Assembly: GCA_963377175.1 (NCBI GenBank)
Contig: CAUJNA010000458.1
Coordinates: 1,100,033-1,164,032 of the forward strand
From: Effrenium voratum
Taxonomy: Eukaryota > Sar > Dinophyceae > Suessiales > Symbiodiniaceae
Direction of reading: 5' to 3'
Length of the DNA stretch: 64,000 nucleotides
The notes under the pieces are model-generated. The model did not search any database. It was not told where the DNA came from and saw only the letters and a program-made list of their open reading frames with translations. Within the stretch, counting starts at the first letter, position 1. The number at the start of each line of letters is the position of its first letter. Below are positions 1 through 13,800 of this stretch, one piece after another. The position numbers were made by a program, and so were the translations under genes.

Positions 1-110
1 CATTACATTTTACATTACATTTTACATACATTACATTACATTACATTACATTACATTACATTACATTACATTACATTACATTACATTACATTACATTACA
101 TTACATTACA

Positions 111-141
<31 letters not shown>

Positions 142-195
142 CATACATACATACATACATACATACATACATACATACATACATACATACATACA

Positions 196-226
<31 letters not shown>

Positions 227-412
227 CATACATACATACATACATACATACATACATACATACATACATACATACATACATACATACATACATACATACA
301 TACATACATACATACATACATACATACATACATACATACATACATACATACATACATACATACATACATACATACATACATACATACATACATACATACA
401 TACATACATACA

Positions 413-443
<31 letters not shown>

Positions 444-747
444 CATACATACATACATACATACATACATACATACATACATACATACATACATACATAC
501 ATACATACATACATACATACATACATACATACATACATACATACATACATACATACATACATACATACATACATACATACATACATACATACATACATAC
601 ATACATACATACATACATACATACATACATACATACATACATACATACATACATACATACATACATACATACATACATACATACATACATACATACATAC
701 ATACATACATACATACATTACATACATACATACATACATACATTACA

Positions 748-778
<31 letters not shown>

Positions 779-824
779 CATACATACATACATACATACA
801 TACATACATACATACATACATACA

Positions 825-855
<31 letters not shown>

Positions 856-1074
856 CATACATACATACATACATACATACATACATACATACATACATAC
901 ATACATACATACATACATACATACATACATACATACATACATACATACATTATACATTACATTACATTACATTACATTACATTACATTACATTACATTAC
1001 ATTACATTACATTACATTACATTACATTACATACATACATACATACATGTGTATACATATATATATATGTATAT

Positions 1075-1105
<31 letters not shown>

Positions 1106-1110
1106 TACAA
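1..1110. repeat. CATA/CATTA microsatellite array
   Basis: About 1.0 kb of tandem CATA units. Pentamer CATTA units form blocks at both ends (about 30-115 and 948-1030), and single CATTA units punctuate the interior (near 196, 412, 717, 745 and 823). An AT-dinucleotide tail follows at about 1048-1105. Open reading frames across it are repeat translations (MYVC), not genes. The left end is cut by the window. Confidence 0.97.
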
Positions 1111-1439
1111 CACTATGGTTGAGGGCTACCTTGGAACCTCTGACACAGCCAACCTGAAAGAATGACATCGCCCCGAATTAGATCCGCCAAACAGCGCAGT
1201 GGACTCAAGAAACGCAGCTTTTCTCGTTACTGCCCTTCCCCTTACCGCTCAGGGGGACGAATCCAGACTTTGCAGGAGGGGGAAACGGCCTTCCACTGGG
1301 TGATTCCCAGGCGGTCCCTTGAAACCCTTGCAAAGTGATGTTCCCTGGGCCGCCTGTCCATCAAACTCAGCATCGCTTTTGAATCCTCAACATCACCTCT
1401 CGCTACTCGTGTCTTGTGGGGGCGCTTCCGTAAAATGAC

Positions 1440-1551
1440 AGAGGAGATTGCAACAAAAAGAAAGCACTGGCATCTCCAGCTAGGCAAAAGACCATGAAGA
1501 AACGGACCAAGCGTCGTGGAGACACCACTGATGGTGACGCCCCAAAAGTAC
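1440..1551 (-). CDS. Tentative C-terminal exon of Patched-like gene
   Basis: A segment after GCTGAG is open in more than one minus frame; one reads GVTISGVSTTLGPFLHGLL, loosely like the S-x-(L/V)-(N/S)-G-x-x-(S/T)-T-x-L-G turn before TM12. No acidic TM10 motif was found in 1.1-2.1 kb, so this may be non-coding. Confidence 0.25.
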
Positions 1552-2174
1552 CTCAGCGCCAAGTCCCTCTCTCCACCCCCCCCCAAGCTGATGAGCTGGT
1601 GACCATACTCCCTGAAAAGGTGGAAGCGATTAGCTGAGGGGTCAACACAAAAACCACCAACTCATCGAAGTCATGTCCCAAGGTCCAACCAAGAGGCATA
1701 AATCCAAGGGTGTCTATGATGGACAGGCACACGCACAGCACCACCTCGCCAGCACTTGTGACTCGTCCCAGCTTGTCCGAATTACAGAAAAGTTATCAAA
1801 GTCGCAACTGCTAGCAAAGCTCATCACGGAAGTCGGAAACCAAGGCTTCAACAGGTTTCGCACCAGAGAAACATTGTCACGACAAAACATAGCAAAACTG
1901 CGGGTGCAGCCAGAATCACTAGAGAAACGAGACTGCCAGCCAAGTGCATCTTCCTTACTGAGTCGAGACCCCCGTCTGGAATTAAACATGATTAAACTTC
2001 ATGAGTGCTGTGAGTTAAGGGCCCAGTCGGAGCAGCCATTCTGGCTGCTACCCTCGCCAGTATCTTCCAAGTTCGAGCCTTCAAGCTCTCAACTTGTCTT
2101 ACCTCCAACTGGACTCGGATCAACATCCTGGAACACATAGGTCCTAAGCATTTGCCTGTGCATGTAGCAAGGCA

Positions 2175-2322
2175 TCCCAAGCCACTCTAGCTCCATGTCC
2201 TGCCAGGCCACCCAAATGGCCACGCGGGGCTGCGGCACCAGCGCACAAATCACAACCAGGATGATGCCTGGCCAGATTCGTGACCCACGCGACAGGAGTC
2301 TCTGAACGGGTGCTACTAGATC
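2175..2322 (-). CDS. Patched-like gene, TM8-TM9 exon
   Basis: Encodes [20 protein letters not shown] then [13 protein letters not shown]. It fits the TM8-loop-TM9 pattern (hydrophobic helix, short N/P-x-R turn, second helix, then x-D-x-x-(L/W)-x-G). Last exon found with reasonable support. Confidence 0.7.
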
Positions 2323-5300
2323 CTTGCAATCCTTGCTTTGTTTGAGCTTGACATTGTTTGGGCGGAGGCCTGCCTGGCAGAAAAGTCTTCTGGATGTTGT
2401 ACTGAGCATTTCGCAAGCTGCAACGTTTGGGATTCAGCCGCAACCACTTACCGATGTTTTGTGGCCAGTTCTAGATCCTACTCCACGGCCAAGACCGCTG
2501 GTTGTGCCTGCAAGTCGCAAATTGCAAGGGGTCACTCCAGGTACTCCCAGTGGCTCACGATCAAGCAAAGCCAGCCTCTTGTGATACGTCACTTGCTGTA
2601 GGCTCAGGCCTCCACAAATCAGGAGGTTGCGGGTAAGCTCCACGTCAATGATTCCCACCTAGCAGAAGTCTCAGAGCCAGACAAGGATGTCTTCTTGGGC
2701 AAGACATCGTTGCAGGTGATATGGGGCCTTGACTCTCGATATTGCGGCAGTATCAAATCTTCAACGCTCAGCAATCCATGCCAAACTCTTGCAGCCTCCT
2801 CCCAGTACAAAAAGTCGAAGCTATATGGAAAAGCGCCGGGATAGAGCGCGTTCACCTGCGGCGCAGTGGAGCAAGCACGATTGCCAGAACTGAGCAAAGA
2901 AGCGGCATTCTGGCGCACATTCGGCAATTGTACCGCAGGCCCAAGCTCAGAATCTAACAATCTCTGCAAAAAGAGGCAACTCCACCTCCACATCCTACAC
3001 AAGTCTTCCCATCTTTCTCTCCAAACCTGACTTTGAGTCCTCACCAAACCAACCCCCCCGCTGTCTCACCCCCCCCCCCCTCCTGGGAGCGCATCTGCGT
3101 CATGGTGGCGTAGCGGTCCAGGCCCGTGTCTGTGGCCGCCAGGGCCAGCTCCGCGTCGAAGCGCGAGGCCGCGAGGCCCCGAGACCTCGTCTCAAACTTC
3201 CTGGGGCTTTCGGGGGGCCCAGGTGTCACTAACTCAGCTTGCCCCCTAGGTACCTTAAGTGAGTGGCTTGGATTGGTGGTTTGCTCCAGGGGTGGCCTTT
3301 GGATTCTTTTGGATTATCTTGGCTTGGTGGTTTGGAGGGGCGGCGAAGCCCATTTACCCTCTACCAGGGGAACCAATCCCGTACCTGACTTACTGCAACG
3401 AGTTGCCCGGGGGGAGGTCCATCCCGGATGGCCCATTTAGCAACGGTGACGCTGTCATCCGATTCTGTGCCAAGGCCAAAATATGCCTCGTTGTCTGCCT
3501 CTCAGCATACTGCAAATACACTCACACGTAAAACTTCATGCACACAAGCACACACACACACAAACAAAAAAAGAGACACAGACAAACACACAGACACACA
3601 GACACAGACACACAGACACACAGACACACAGACACACGCACAGACACACGCACAGACACACACACACACACACACAGACACACACACAGACACACACAGA
3701 CACACAGACACACACACACACACAAAAAAAAAAAAAAACAGACACAGACAAAGACAAAGACACAGACACAGACACACAGACACAAACACACAGACAAAGA
3801 CACACACACACACACCTTCAAGGCCCCACCATGCTACAGACCATCAAGCGGAGTTATTACGGGATGCATGACCTACCTGGCCCCCAAGGGTAGCAATGGC
3901 TTTCGGCAAGGAAGGGGCAGGGGCGAGGGTCATCTTCATCCAGTGCTTCGTGCTGGGGGAAGTGCTCAACTTGCTGTGCTTGTCCTGGCAAAGCTATCAC
4001 CCCGGTTTCGGGCAGTGCAGCAGTGAAAAGACAAACAATGGCCAGGACTTGCCAACAAGATGTGACCAAGCCGCAGGTCACAAGCTGCCGGCAAAGCGTC
4101 CACAGAGCTGTCTACATTGCAGGCCTGAAAGGGATGGAGCAATTACCCGAAACCAGCCTCAACCCCCCTGCAGCTGGTCTGGACTTGATCCGCACCTGCC
4201 AACCAAGAATTTCCGGGCATATAAGACACGAGAAGTAGCAAGCAAGTTGATGACCAAGGACAAACACAAATCTGAAAGAATCCAGATACGGGGGGTTGAT
4301 CGAAAAGTCCTTTACATGGGATGACCATCACGGAAACCACCCAAAAAGATGATATTTCCCGCTAAATGGGAAAAGTTCCCCCTTGGTCATTTGGGGGCCC
4401 AACGGAATATTGATGAACCAAACCATACAGCGATCCATCCAGTTGCCACATTCCACCCGGGCCCCACCTCGCTGGCCCAGCGTAGAGACCCCCGGAAGCG
4501 GGCGCCTGGGGTGCTGCGGTACCTCGTTCCGGAGAGGTGGGCGAGAAATCGCAAAACGGAACGAACAGAAAGCCAAAGTCTCAAGCTGGACATCTGAGTC
4601 CAGCCAAAGAATGCCAGGTCCAAATACTCCAAGTCTTATTCTATTCCAAAAAACCGGACTCTCATCGAAGATGATCTCCCTTGTCTAACTATTCCAGGTG
4701 GTTTTGGAATATCACTCATGATCAACTTATACATGAGGTGCACCTCAATCAGCCAACAAATCGGCCTGAAGCTCGAAGCAGTGATGGTCTCGAGCAATGT
4801 CGAATTCACGTGAAGCTGACTTGGAACCTTCGTAATCCGTCCTACTGCAGTGGCTCTGCTCAACGCGATTTGACCTGCAAGAAACATTTGGCAGCCCAGT
4901 CTTTGCCTGCTCTTCACTTTTTGTCCGGCAGTTCGGCAAAAAATACAATCCGGTGGTTCAGTGGGTTTTTCAAAAATTCTGTCCGCTGGTTCGGCCTGCT
5001 TTCTGCGCCTCAAACTTCGGGGCCAGGGCCCCCACCAGGCGTGCAGCGCTTGGAAGAACTCCGTGCGCTGCGCGAACACCGCGCCGGGGATCCTCGAGGG
5101 GCTGAAGGCGAAGCTGGCCGTGACGGCCTGCGCTCGGCCAGCGCTCCCCTCAATGCAGTGAGCGTTCCACGCGGACTGTAAAGAACCAGGAGTCAATTGA
5201 AAAGAACAGGAGCAAGTTGCCTGCGAAATCAGCTTGCCATATTAGGCAAAAGAACGCTTACATGTCTGGCAAGATGCCTTTCGGTCATCTGCGGCATGCA

Positions 5301-7855
5301 ACCAAGCAAATCGCGAGAAACACTCGCTGCTGCATGTCTTCCTCACGCCCTACAAAAGAATGTTTCGGCAATGGAAGAGTGCTGCTGCCTTCCACAGGTC
5401 GCAGCCATGTTCAATCCGGAAAGAGTAAGCCAGGAATGAGCGCAACAGTTTTCGGACTTGAGGATACTTTCTTCCACAGAATTATCAGGAAATGTCTCTG
5501 GAAGGATTCCACTTGAAAAGGGCTCTCAAGCCGCTTCACAGCAGCGTCTCTGTATCTTGCAATCACGGGCTTCCACCTTCCGTTGAAGCAAAGCCGAGTT
5601 CATATCATGAGATGAGGAGCGGCAGGGAAACTCAAGGCTCATAGTGCTGTGCGCCAAATATTTTGTCAGAACAAATCAAAGAAGGACTCACCATCCTCAT
5701 GAGCTGACTGAGTCTGAGTTCCCTCTCAATATGAATCGTCTATTGCAGGTGCCGAGGCAATTGTTGCAGTGGTTCAGCAACTGATTTTTACATGCCACCT
5801 CACGCCGCAAGCCCTTGCCTGCGACGGCTGCACCGCCCATTCCATGAACTCCTAGATGGAGTTGCCAAAGACTGATGGAACTTGGAAGCAAATTGGCAAG
5901 CTGAGCGAATTGTTTCTTACTCAACGCTCATCTGGACTCAAATTTCCAAGTTTGCGACTCTGCCACAAGAAACTCACATGCAATGCATCGAACGCCACGC
6001 ATTCGATGCATCGAGTCCTCGTACCAGCTTGTCACGGACACATCCTCGCGCACGTCAGGGCGAGCACGGCTGCGAAGATGCTTGCCAGTTCCAACGCCGC
6101 AATCCCTGGTCCCGAGGCTCAGCATGGCCATGGGTCAAAAGCCACCCGTACCCCCAGTGAACATCAACCAATCCAACCACTAAAATTGGTTCTAGAATGG
6201 GTGGCGAATTCACCTGCCCCAAAATGGGATCTGATTGGTTTTGACCCACGGCCACATGACCCCATACTGTCCGAGCTGAGTCCTGGTTCATCAGCTCGCT
6301 GCTGTTCAGGTATCCAAAGAGATCCTTGAGGTTTGACTGCGCTTCGAAAGCGTCCGACTGCGGCAGGTTTACGGTAATGGGCGTGCCTGACCGGAGCACA
6401 GTAAGACCACCAGAGGCCGCATGAGTGAACGCAGTGAAAACAAAGGCAGCAACATCAAACCTGACCACATTGTTGACTGTTCGGCATGCGATACATGGCA
6501 AGATGCGGGCCTGTTGCAAAATACTCGCTGTTGATCTTGAAGAACTGGTTCCTGAGCTTCCAACGCAGCACTCTGCTCATGCCTGTGATGCGACTCGTGC
6601 ACATCCCCTTAGAAAGAGAAAGTTCAAACCAATACCACAGGCTGTAACTAAACAGATCAGCCACCCTTCTTTCGTCACTGTGCGGCCCAGGAACACGTAG
6701 GATGAGTCGGGAATGAACCACTCCAGCTTGAAGTCCTAATCTGCTCCATTTCCACATAAGCGATTTCTTCCTGACCTGCCATGCACCAATCGTTTGTCCC
6801 ACCCGCACAGTCCTTGTAGATCTGCGTGGACCCCGCCACCCCCACGCCCGCGAGCAGCACAAAGACTACCAACGTGACCACTTGGCCCACCGGCGTGGTA
6901 GCGCGGTTTGCAAAGCCCTTGAGGCCTGGCACGGTGGCAAAGCAGTTTGCCTGCAGATACTAGAAAGCAAGGCTCAACTTGCACCAGTTGTTGGCGCGAA
7001 TCTGCCCAGGAAACGCTTGTGCCCACTCCCGGTTGCCTTTGCGCAGGTAATCTCCACCGTAGACCTGGCCAAGCTATCTGCTCTGGAAGGGCAAGCTGCT
7101 TGCTTGGAAGACAGGGCGCTAAAACGTCTACTGGACGAGAAGCCATGTAATCAAGGCCTAAACATTGAGCAACCAAGCTGACAGGTTGTTTGTTTGCTGG
7201 CGCAAGCAATAAACATAAACCCGCGCAGCGAGCTGCTCATTTAAGTCTTATCTTGGGGGGCGCATTGTGCAAACATGTTCCCACCATAGACTCGGTACAT
7301 CCAACCTTTGCGCGTCCTCAGAGACCGGAATCAAAACCCAACATTCCGGTGGGTTGGTTTAGGTTGAGGGGACCCCAAAAATGATGTTCCTCTTGGTTTC
7401 CCTTGAAAACCATCGAAAATGGGCGTGCCGAGACGGCGATTCAAATTGTCCCCCCAGTCTGTCAGCACGTTGCCAGCACGTCGGTTTCCAGCTTCGCCTT
7501 CGGGCCCAGGCAGAAGCAGCAGCTGCCCTTGGGGTCCTCAACGGACCGCTCCTGGAGTCCCAAAACGGAGTCCCCAAAAAGAGACGAGAGGAAGCTGGGA
7601 AGGCACCAAATGTCAAAAACAAGCAGGCATGGCCAGAAACAAGCTGGCAGAACTGCCCAGAAGCTCAGAAGGTTGCAGTCTTACTATCCAAGTACTGGAC
7701 AGGAAACCTTGCATTCGCAAAGTGTAGTCTCTCTTTCCCTGACTCTATCTCCATATTCTGCCCTCGCAGTCTGCCTGCCTCCTGCCCGCTGTGGTTCTCT
7801 CTCTCTCTCTCTCTCCCTCTCTCTCTCTCTCCCTCTCTCTCTCTCTCCCTCTCTC

Positions 7856-7889
<34 letters not shown>

Positions 7890-10800
7890 GCGCTTGTGGG
7901 TCAAAAACCCGTGTCCTTGCAGCGGAAGCAGCAGCAGCAGTCCGCCCTGCTGGCAGACACACCTTGGGAAAGGACCGCGACTTGGGCAGCAGGCTCCAAG
8001 GCCGGCGGAGCAATTGTTCTGCGCCTTCTTGGTGAATCTGTTGAATTGGAAGCCCAATGTTGCCAACCCCATAGTCAGCGTGTGGTAAGTAAGAAGTGAC
8101 AAGGCGAAAGCAATGGTCCTCTCAATAGGCACTGACAACATTGAGCACTAGGATCGAAACATCGTTCGGACATGTCTGAGAAACCTCTTTTGAACGAGCA
8201 CAAAGCAAACAAGCAATTGAGTCAACTGAGGTCACCTGGTCATGGGTATCCAAGCCAAGGACTGCCGCTCACCCAAAAGTCCCCGTCCTTTCAGGAGTGT
8301 TCAGAAGGCCAATGACATGAAGCGGGCTGGGCATGTTCGCGCATGTCTGAAAAAGAAAGAGTCCGACAGTCCAAGGCCTTCCTTGTCATGAAGTTGCAAA
8401 TGGGAAGAGGCCTTTGCATGTGCCATGGGCGTGGCCCAAGTTCCAAAGCCAAACGATGTACGCATGTCCCACGCCATGACGTGCTGAGAGCCCTGCGCCG
8501 GGCGTTCAACGCAAGGCAGGGGAGGAAAATGGTAAGCTGGAAGAGATAGCACAGCACAATAGAGACACCTGAGCCCGGCTGCAAAACGAATTGCGTCTTC
8601 CCGGGGTAAGGCGCCAAAACGAAGTCCAACTGGGGACGGGAAGGCTCGTTTAGTCATTCGAGAAGCCGTCACCATTCTCAGAACGCATCACTGTCACCCA
8701 ACACCTCCTCAGGTCAGGCTCATGAACAAAAGGCAAAGCAGTATGCCCTCAGCCTCTCTCGTGCCAATTGTTTCTGTTTTGCATGAATCCTGCGAACCTA
8801 GCCCCCAGCACAGAAGGCGCGAGCACCGGTAAACGCTTTGTAAGCACGCTCAAGTCCATTGGCCGAGGGCAAGGTGAACAAAAACAACATGCTGCTGATG
8901 TGCTGCCCAAGCCTTCACTCACTCGTCGGCACACGCCAACATCAGCTGGCGTGGTCTATCTCCAAAGCTTAAATGGGCTCGGCTTCTCTCGAAATCCGGG
9001 TGTACACCCTATCAACACAAGGACTACGGGGCGCTGCCCGTCCCCCCACAACTCCCGAATGCACATCAAGACCTCTGAATGAGCTTCCTCTAGATTCCCG
9101 AATGCGCTAGGCTTCATGTTCTCCCGGCCCTGACCAGCTCCCTTCCGCCTGCGTAGGTGCAGAACCAGCCCAGCGCCGGCAGCACTGTGCTGGCGCCCAC
9201 CAGAAAGGCCAAGGCATCGGTGGCAGAGGTGATGAGCACCTCGTCGTGTTTCTTCGCGTCGAAATGGGAATCGGAACCCCCCAAAATGGGCTGAGGGGTT
9301 CCTTTTGGTGTCCCTTGAAGGTCAATGCATTCCGGTCATATGCGCGGCTAAGCAGAGTCTTGGGTCTGGCAGGAAGGAGCGTTGCAGGATAAACTGATGG
9401 GAGCGTTGATGCTCGAGTACAGGATCGTATTGGACAGAGAAGGTGCAGAATTGCAGACTGTGTTGGCGTCTTTTTCTGAGAGCACACATGTTTTCCAGAA
9501 GCAAACATGTTTCCCGGGCAGAAGTCAGGTGTTGCAGGCTTGCCTCAAATATGGCGCATGCGATTTCACGTTCTGAATGAAATGATCGCCAAACTATCGG
9601 GAAAGAACATCTGACGGGCTACTTCACACGCCAGCCCTTTGCTTGCAGCCTCCGGAGTCGTTGTTTTTGCCTTGGACCCTTTGAATTTGGGGTACACCCT
9701 GACTTCATGACTCATAACATTCCGTGGTTCAAACAAATTACCGTTGCCACAAGACAGTCCTGAGATGAATCGTGAGGTGTTTTCCAGCGGCAGTAAGTGC
9801 ATCTTGCCTTCCCAGCTGCAAAAAGCAGCCTCAATCCAGTCTTTGTAGCAGAACACTGTATTGTTTGCGAGTTGAGCCAGATGCATGATAATTTATCAAG
9901 AATCAACATTTCTGGGCTGGCCTCAGATCCCCTGCTAAAAGTTTAACTTTTAGTGGGAGAAATGGAAACCCCACTAAATCCTACAAACCTACAAACATAT
10001 AAGGGGCTGGCCGAGTGACCGAGATGCCGCCGGTTCTTGCCGTGCGGGCAATGAGCTCCGTCTCATCCTCATGGCAAGCGACTTTCTGGTTCACTTCAAC
10101 GGGTTCCGAACTAGTTGGCTGTGGTTGGCAAAAATAGGGTAACCCCAAAATGGGTTGCCGTGGTAAATGGAACCACGAACTAAAACCTGCGGTTTTTCTG
10201 GCGGTTTAATTTCGTCCCATACCCATTTCATCGGAGTTGCTCTTCGCCTCCAAGCCTCCAAGCAAAAGCGGGTGTCTCTTCCACCGCGTCTGAGAACGAC
10301 TCACCGCCAGTCAAGAAGTCATGCACAGAATACATGCCGGGAGATATTGGCCGATTAGGAAGCTACAGAAACACAAGCAGCTAGCAAGTGGCAAGCGGAA
10401 TGGAAGCCAATCTTCTTCAGAAAGACTTCTGTGGCGGCACAATGGGTTGAGAGATGAGTGAAAGCTGAGTTCATGGGAAAAATGTGCGTCTGGATCACAA
10501 CGGAGTACAAAGGAAGTCTGCCCAGGAAGAACCAGTTCCTCGCATTCTCGCCGAGACTCCACCTGCCCTTCCAAACTTGCCTTGCTCCTGTGGCGCTGGT
10601 ACTCAGAGGTCAGCACAAAGGCATCATCCACACCCAGGCCCAAAAGCAAGAAGTACAGGTTGTTGTTCAGATTGCCTCAGATCGGAAGCTGCCGGAACAA
10701 TCCTCGAAGCTAAGTCATTCACACTTCCGCATTCTTCTTCTCTCCAGCTTTTGCTGTGTGGGCTTCTGCGTTTTCTTTTTGTCTTTCTTTGTCCAGCGCT

Positions 10801-13800
10801 CACAAGCTGCCACTGAATACCCAAGTTTAGGTTTATGACTTTATAAATGGTTTGAAAGCTGACCAGAATGTGATTCATCCTTTGGAGCAAGGGCCATGGG
10901 CCGTTACCCACTCCCTTGTCTGTCAGGCTGCTGTTGGGCACTCCGAAGTACCCCATCAGGCCTCAGGAGCTGCCCGACTGAACGCTAAGCACGAGTCAAA
11001 GCTGACTTCGAATCGATCAATTGAAGCCAACTGGACACTGGACTCAATTGCAAAAAGCGATGTGGGCCTCAAACATCGAGTGAAGGCGACGGTGTCCGAT
11101 CGCTGTCCATGAGAGGCCCATGTCGTGCAGGCGCGAGCCAAGGCGCCCATGGTGCTTCCAATTGTCAGCCCCACAATCAGAACGGTAACGAAGGACAGAG
11201 CCACGCCGCTGTGCACCGCATCCATCTGGCCGAGCATCACCTCAGATCGCAAGAATTGGAAACAGGTAGGTGGGTGCAACACAGTGTCAACGTGCCAAAT
11301 GAGCTTCCACACTCTTCCATGCCCGCGATGCTGTCCGACGGATCCTGGAAAAGCCTTGACCTTCCCGGCCAAGTTGCTGCGCAGTACACCTCAGCTGGCT
11401 TGGATACTCTGCAATAGATGGCTCCAAAATGTGAAGTAACCCCCATGAAGGGATCATCTCGCTTCAGCCCCAAAGCTCGCCTGCAAAACGGGGCCAATGT
11501 TGCTAACAAGCACGTCCCACAAAGTGACATGAAGGAACAGCTCAAAGTCAGCAGGCAGTTCCAACAATTGCAATCAACCTCAATATGGGGTAGGCCAGAA
11601 AAAGCCATCTTGCACCGCCGCGTGAAAGTCTCCAAGTCTCGCAAAAGGGGTGAACAAGACAGGAGCTCCAGAAGTTCGGGCAAAAGTCTCTGGCGCAAAG
11701 CAGCTATGAGGTGCGTGCAGAATCCAAAGCACCTTTGCCGACGTCGACATTGACCCCACTGCCCCTGAATCCATATCAACTCTCGCAGCCAGGATGCTAT
11801 GATGACGACATAAGACAACGTCAGCTTCACGATGTCTCCACGAATGGCTGCACCAAACTCGTCGCTCAAAGAGCGCTGGAAGAGGCCTTGGCAGCGAGAA
11901 AGGTGTTTGCCGGGCGCCGCAACTTGAGGATTTGAACTCATGTGATATTAGCAACAGTCCTTTCAAATCCATGCAATTCATGCAACCTAACCTTCCAGCA
12001 CTTGCAAAGGATCATTCCGTGGCTAATTGTTTGTTTGTTCCTGCCACCAGTGAGACTTCCGTCGCAGAGGCGATGTGCGGTAGAGCGGCCATGGAATTTC
12101 AGCAAGTCATCCTCAACACACTCCAGCTTTGGATCAGCGCGGGGATCCGCGTCGATGCCCATCCTCAGATAGGGAACAGATTCGAATCCAAGCCTCCGGG
12201 CAAATATTGTCTAGATGAAGCGTGCAATCGTTGAAAAGACCTGTGCATGCACATTCCTTGTGACCAAGTTTGGACTTGACGCAGGTGACTGGGCAGCTCT
12301 CTTGCTTTGAGAACGGGAGCTATCCAAAACACTAAACCGGCAGCATCAAACGCCAAAGCTGCACACATCGATTGCAAATCTAGAAAGGAAAATCGAAACG
12401 CATCTATGCGTCTTAGATGTCACAATTTGTCAAAAGCACCAATGGGCAAATCCTGACTCTTGGATCATTCCAACCTTTGCAGCAGTTTGATTGCCTTCGG
12501 CCATGGGTCAAAATCCCGTACCCCCAGTGAACATCCCAATCCCCACTAAAAATGGGTGGTGCACCTACCCCAAAATGGGATCCTATTGGTTTTGACCCAC
12601 AGCCACGTTGTACGAGTACACACCACGCGACAAGCAAACACTCTCGTGCAGCTTCCGGCTGAAGGTCTTCCGTGAAGCGCGAGAAGGTCTGAGCTCAGAG
12701 AGCTCGACACACAGCGAGCGAAGGCCAAACCAGCCGAGGGGTTGGAATGGTGTTCCTTTCAAACAAACATGGCCAGCCAGGAGACTCAAACTACGTGGCC
12801 GGGAGGTGTTCAAGGAGGCAAGCAATCAAGTTCGCATTACCTCCGGCAAGTGATGCTCAGGTTGTTGAAGCTCTCGCAGCTTCTCACGCAGCTTCTCCGC
12901 TTTCTGCAGCTGCAGCTGCTGCAGCTGCTGCAGCTGGAAGCCCTTCGTTTCCCTTCCCTCACCTTTGACCTCTTCCGCCTCTTTCGCCTGCATCTTGAGG
13001 ATTTGGATGCGCAGGCTCAAACACTGGCTTGCAGTGCATTGGTAGGCACTGGAGCCAAGGAGGCGTATCTCCACTTCAAGTGGACTCTGGAGGGAATCCG
13101 TCCATGCGACCACCCGCAACTGCGACAAGTGTTGGGGCTCCTCCAGCGTCCCAAGCCAAACCATCCAAGCCGAGCGAGCCAAGCTCCCCGCGCCAACGAA
13201 GCGAGAAGCGGCCTGAGTCGCAGCACCTCGCAGCCATCCTTTCCAAACTTCACCTCCGACACCTCGCCCTCGGATGCCTCCAGCCGAGCACACCTCCACA
13301 CTCGGCCGGCGAAACTGGCCTCCACGGCCCCAACCCAAGTCGGGGCAACAGGGCTAGATGGCAAGCCCCTTCGGACACTCGAGTGTCATAGCGCTCTGAC
13401 CTGACGGCTTCTAAGCCGCTTGGCCCGGAGCGGCTCTGCAGCACTGCGCACTCACTGTTGTGAAGCCGCAGAAGCCGCTCTTTTGGATCTCCAGAAAGAA
13501 TCTACCGTAAGGGCGTTTGGTTTAGTCATTGACTGCGCTAATTGGCCGAACTCTCCACAACTCATCAGCTTGCATCAACCCCACGCCTAGCATGCAGCAC
13601 GGGTCCATGCAACTGCATGTCCAGTACAAATCAAGTTTGTCACATTGCGAGTCCCATTGCAACTTGGATTCTTCACTCCTCTTTGCGCTTGGCTCGATTT
13701 GATACCACAAGTTCTCCCCAGTTCTGGCAAGTCTCAGGCACAGCGCCTGGCGCTCCCACTCCTCCGCCACCGGGTCCACGGAGCCCTCCCGCGGGCAGAA

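Noticed and set aside
1673..2140. 155-codon plus-strand ORF
   Set aside because: Runs opposite to the Patched-like gene, shows no domain and overlaps the expected 3' region of that gene.
10004..10110. tRNA-like stretch with TGGCCGAGTG (A-box-like) and GGGTTCCGAACTA (B-box-like)
   Set aside because: Spacing of about 90 bases is too long for a tRNA gene and no cloverleaf could be drawn; a decayed tRNA-derived SINE is possible but unsupported.
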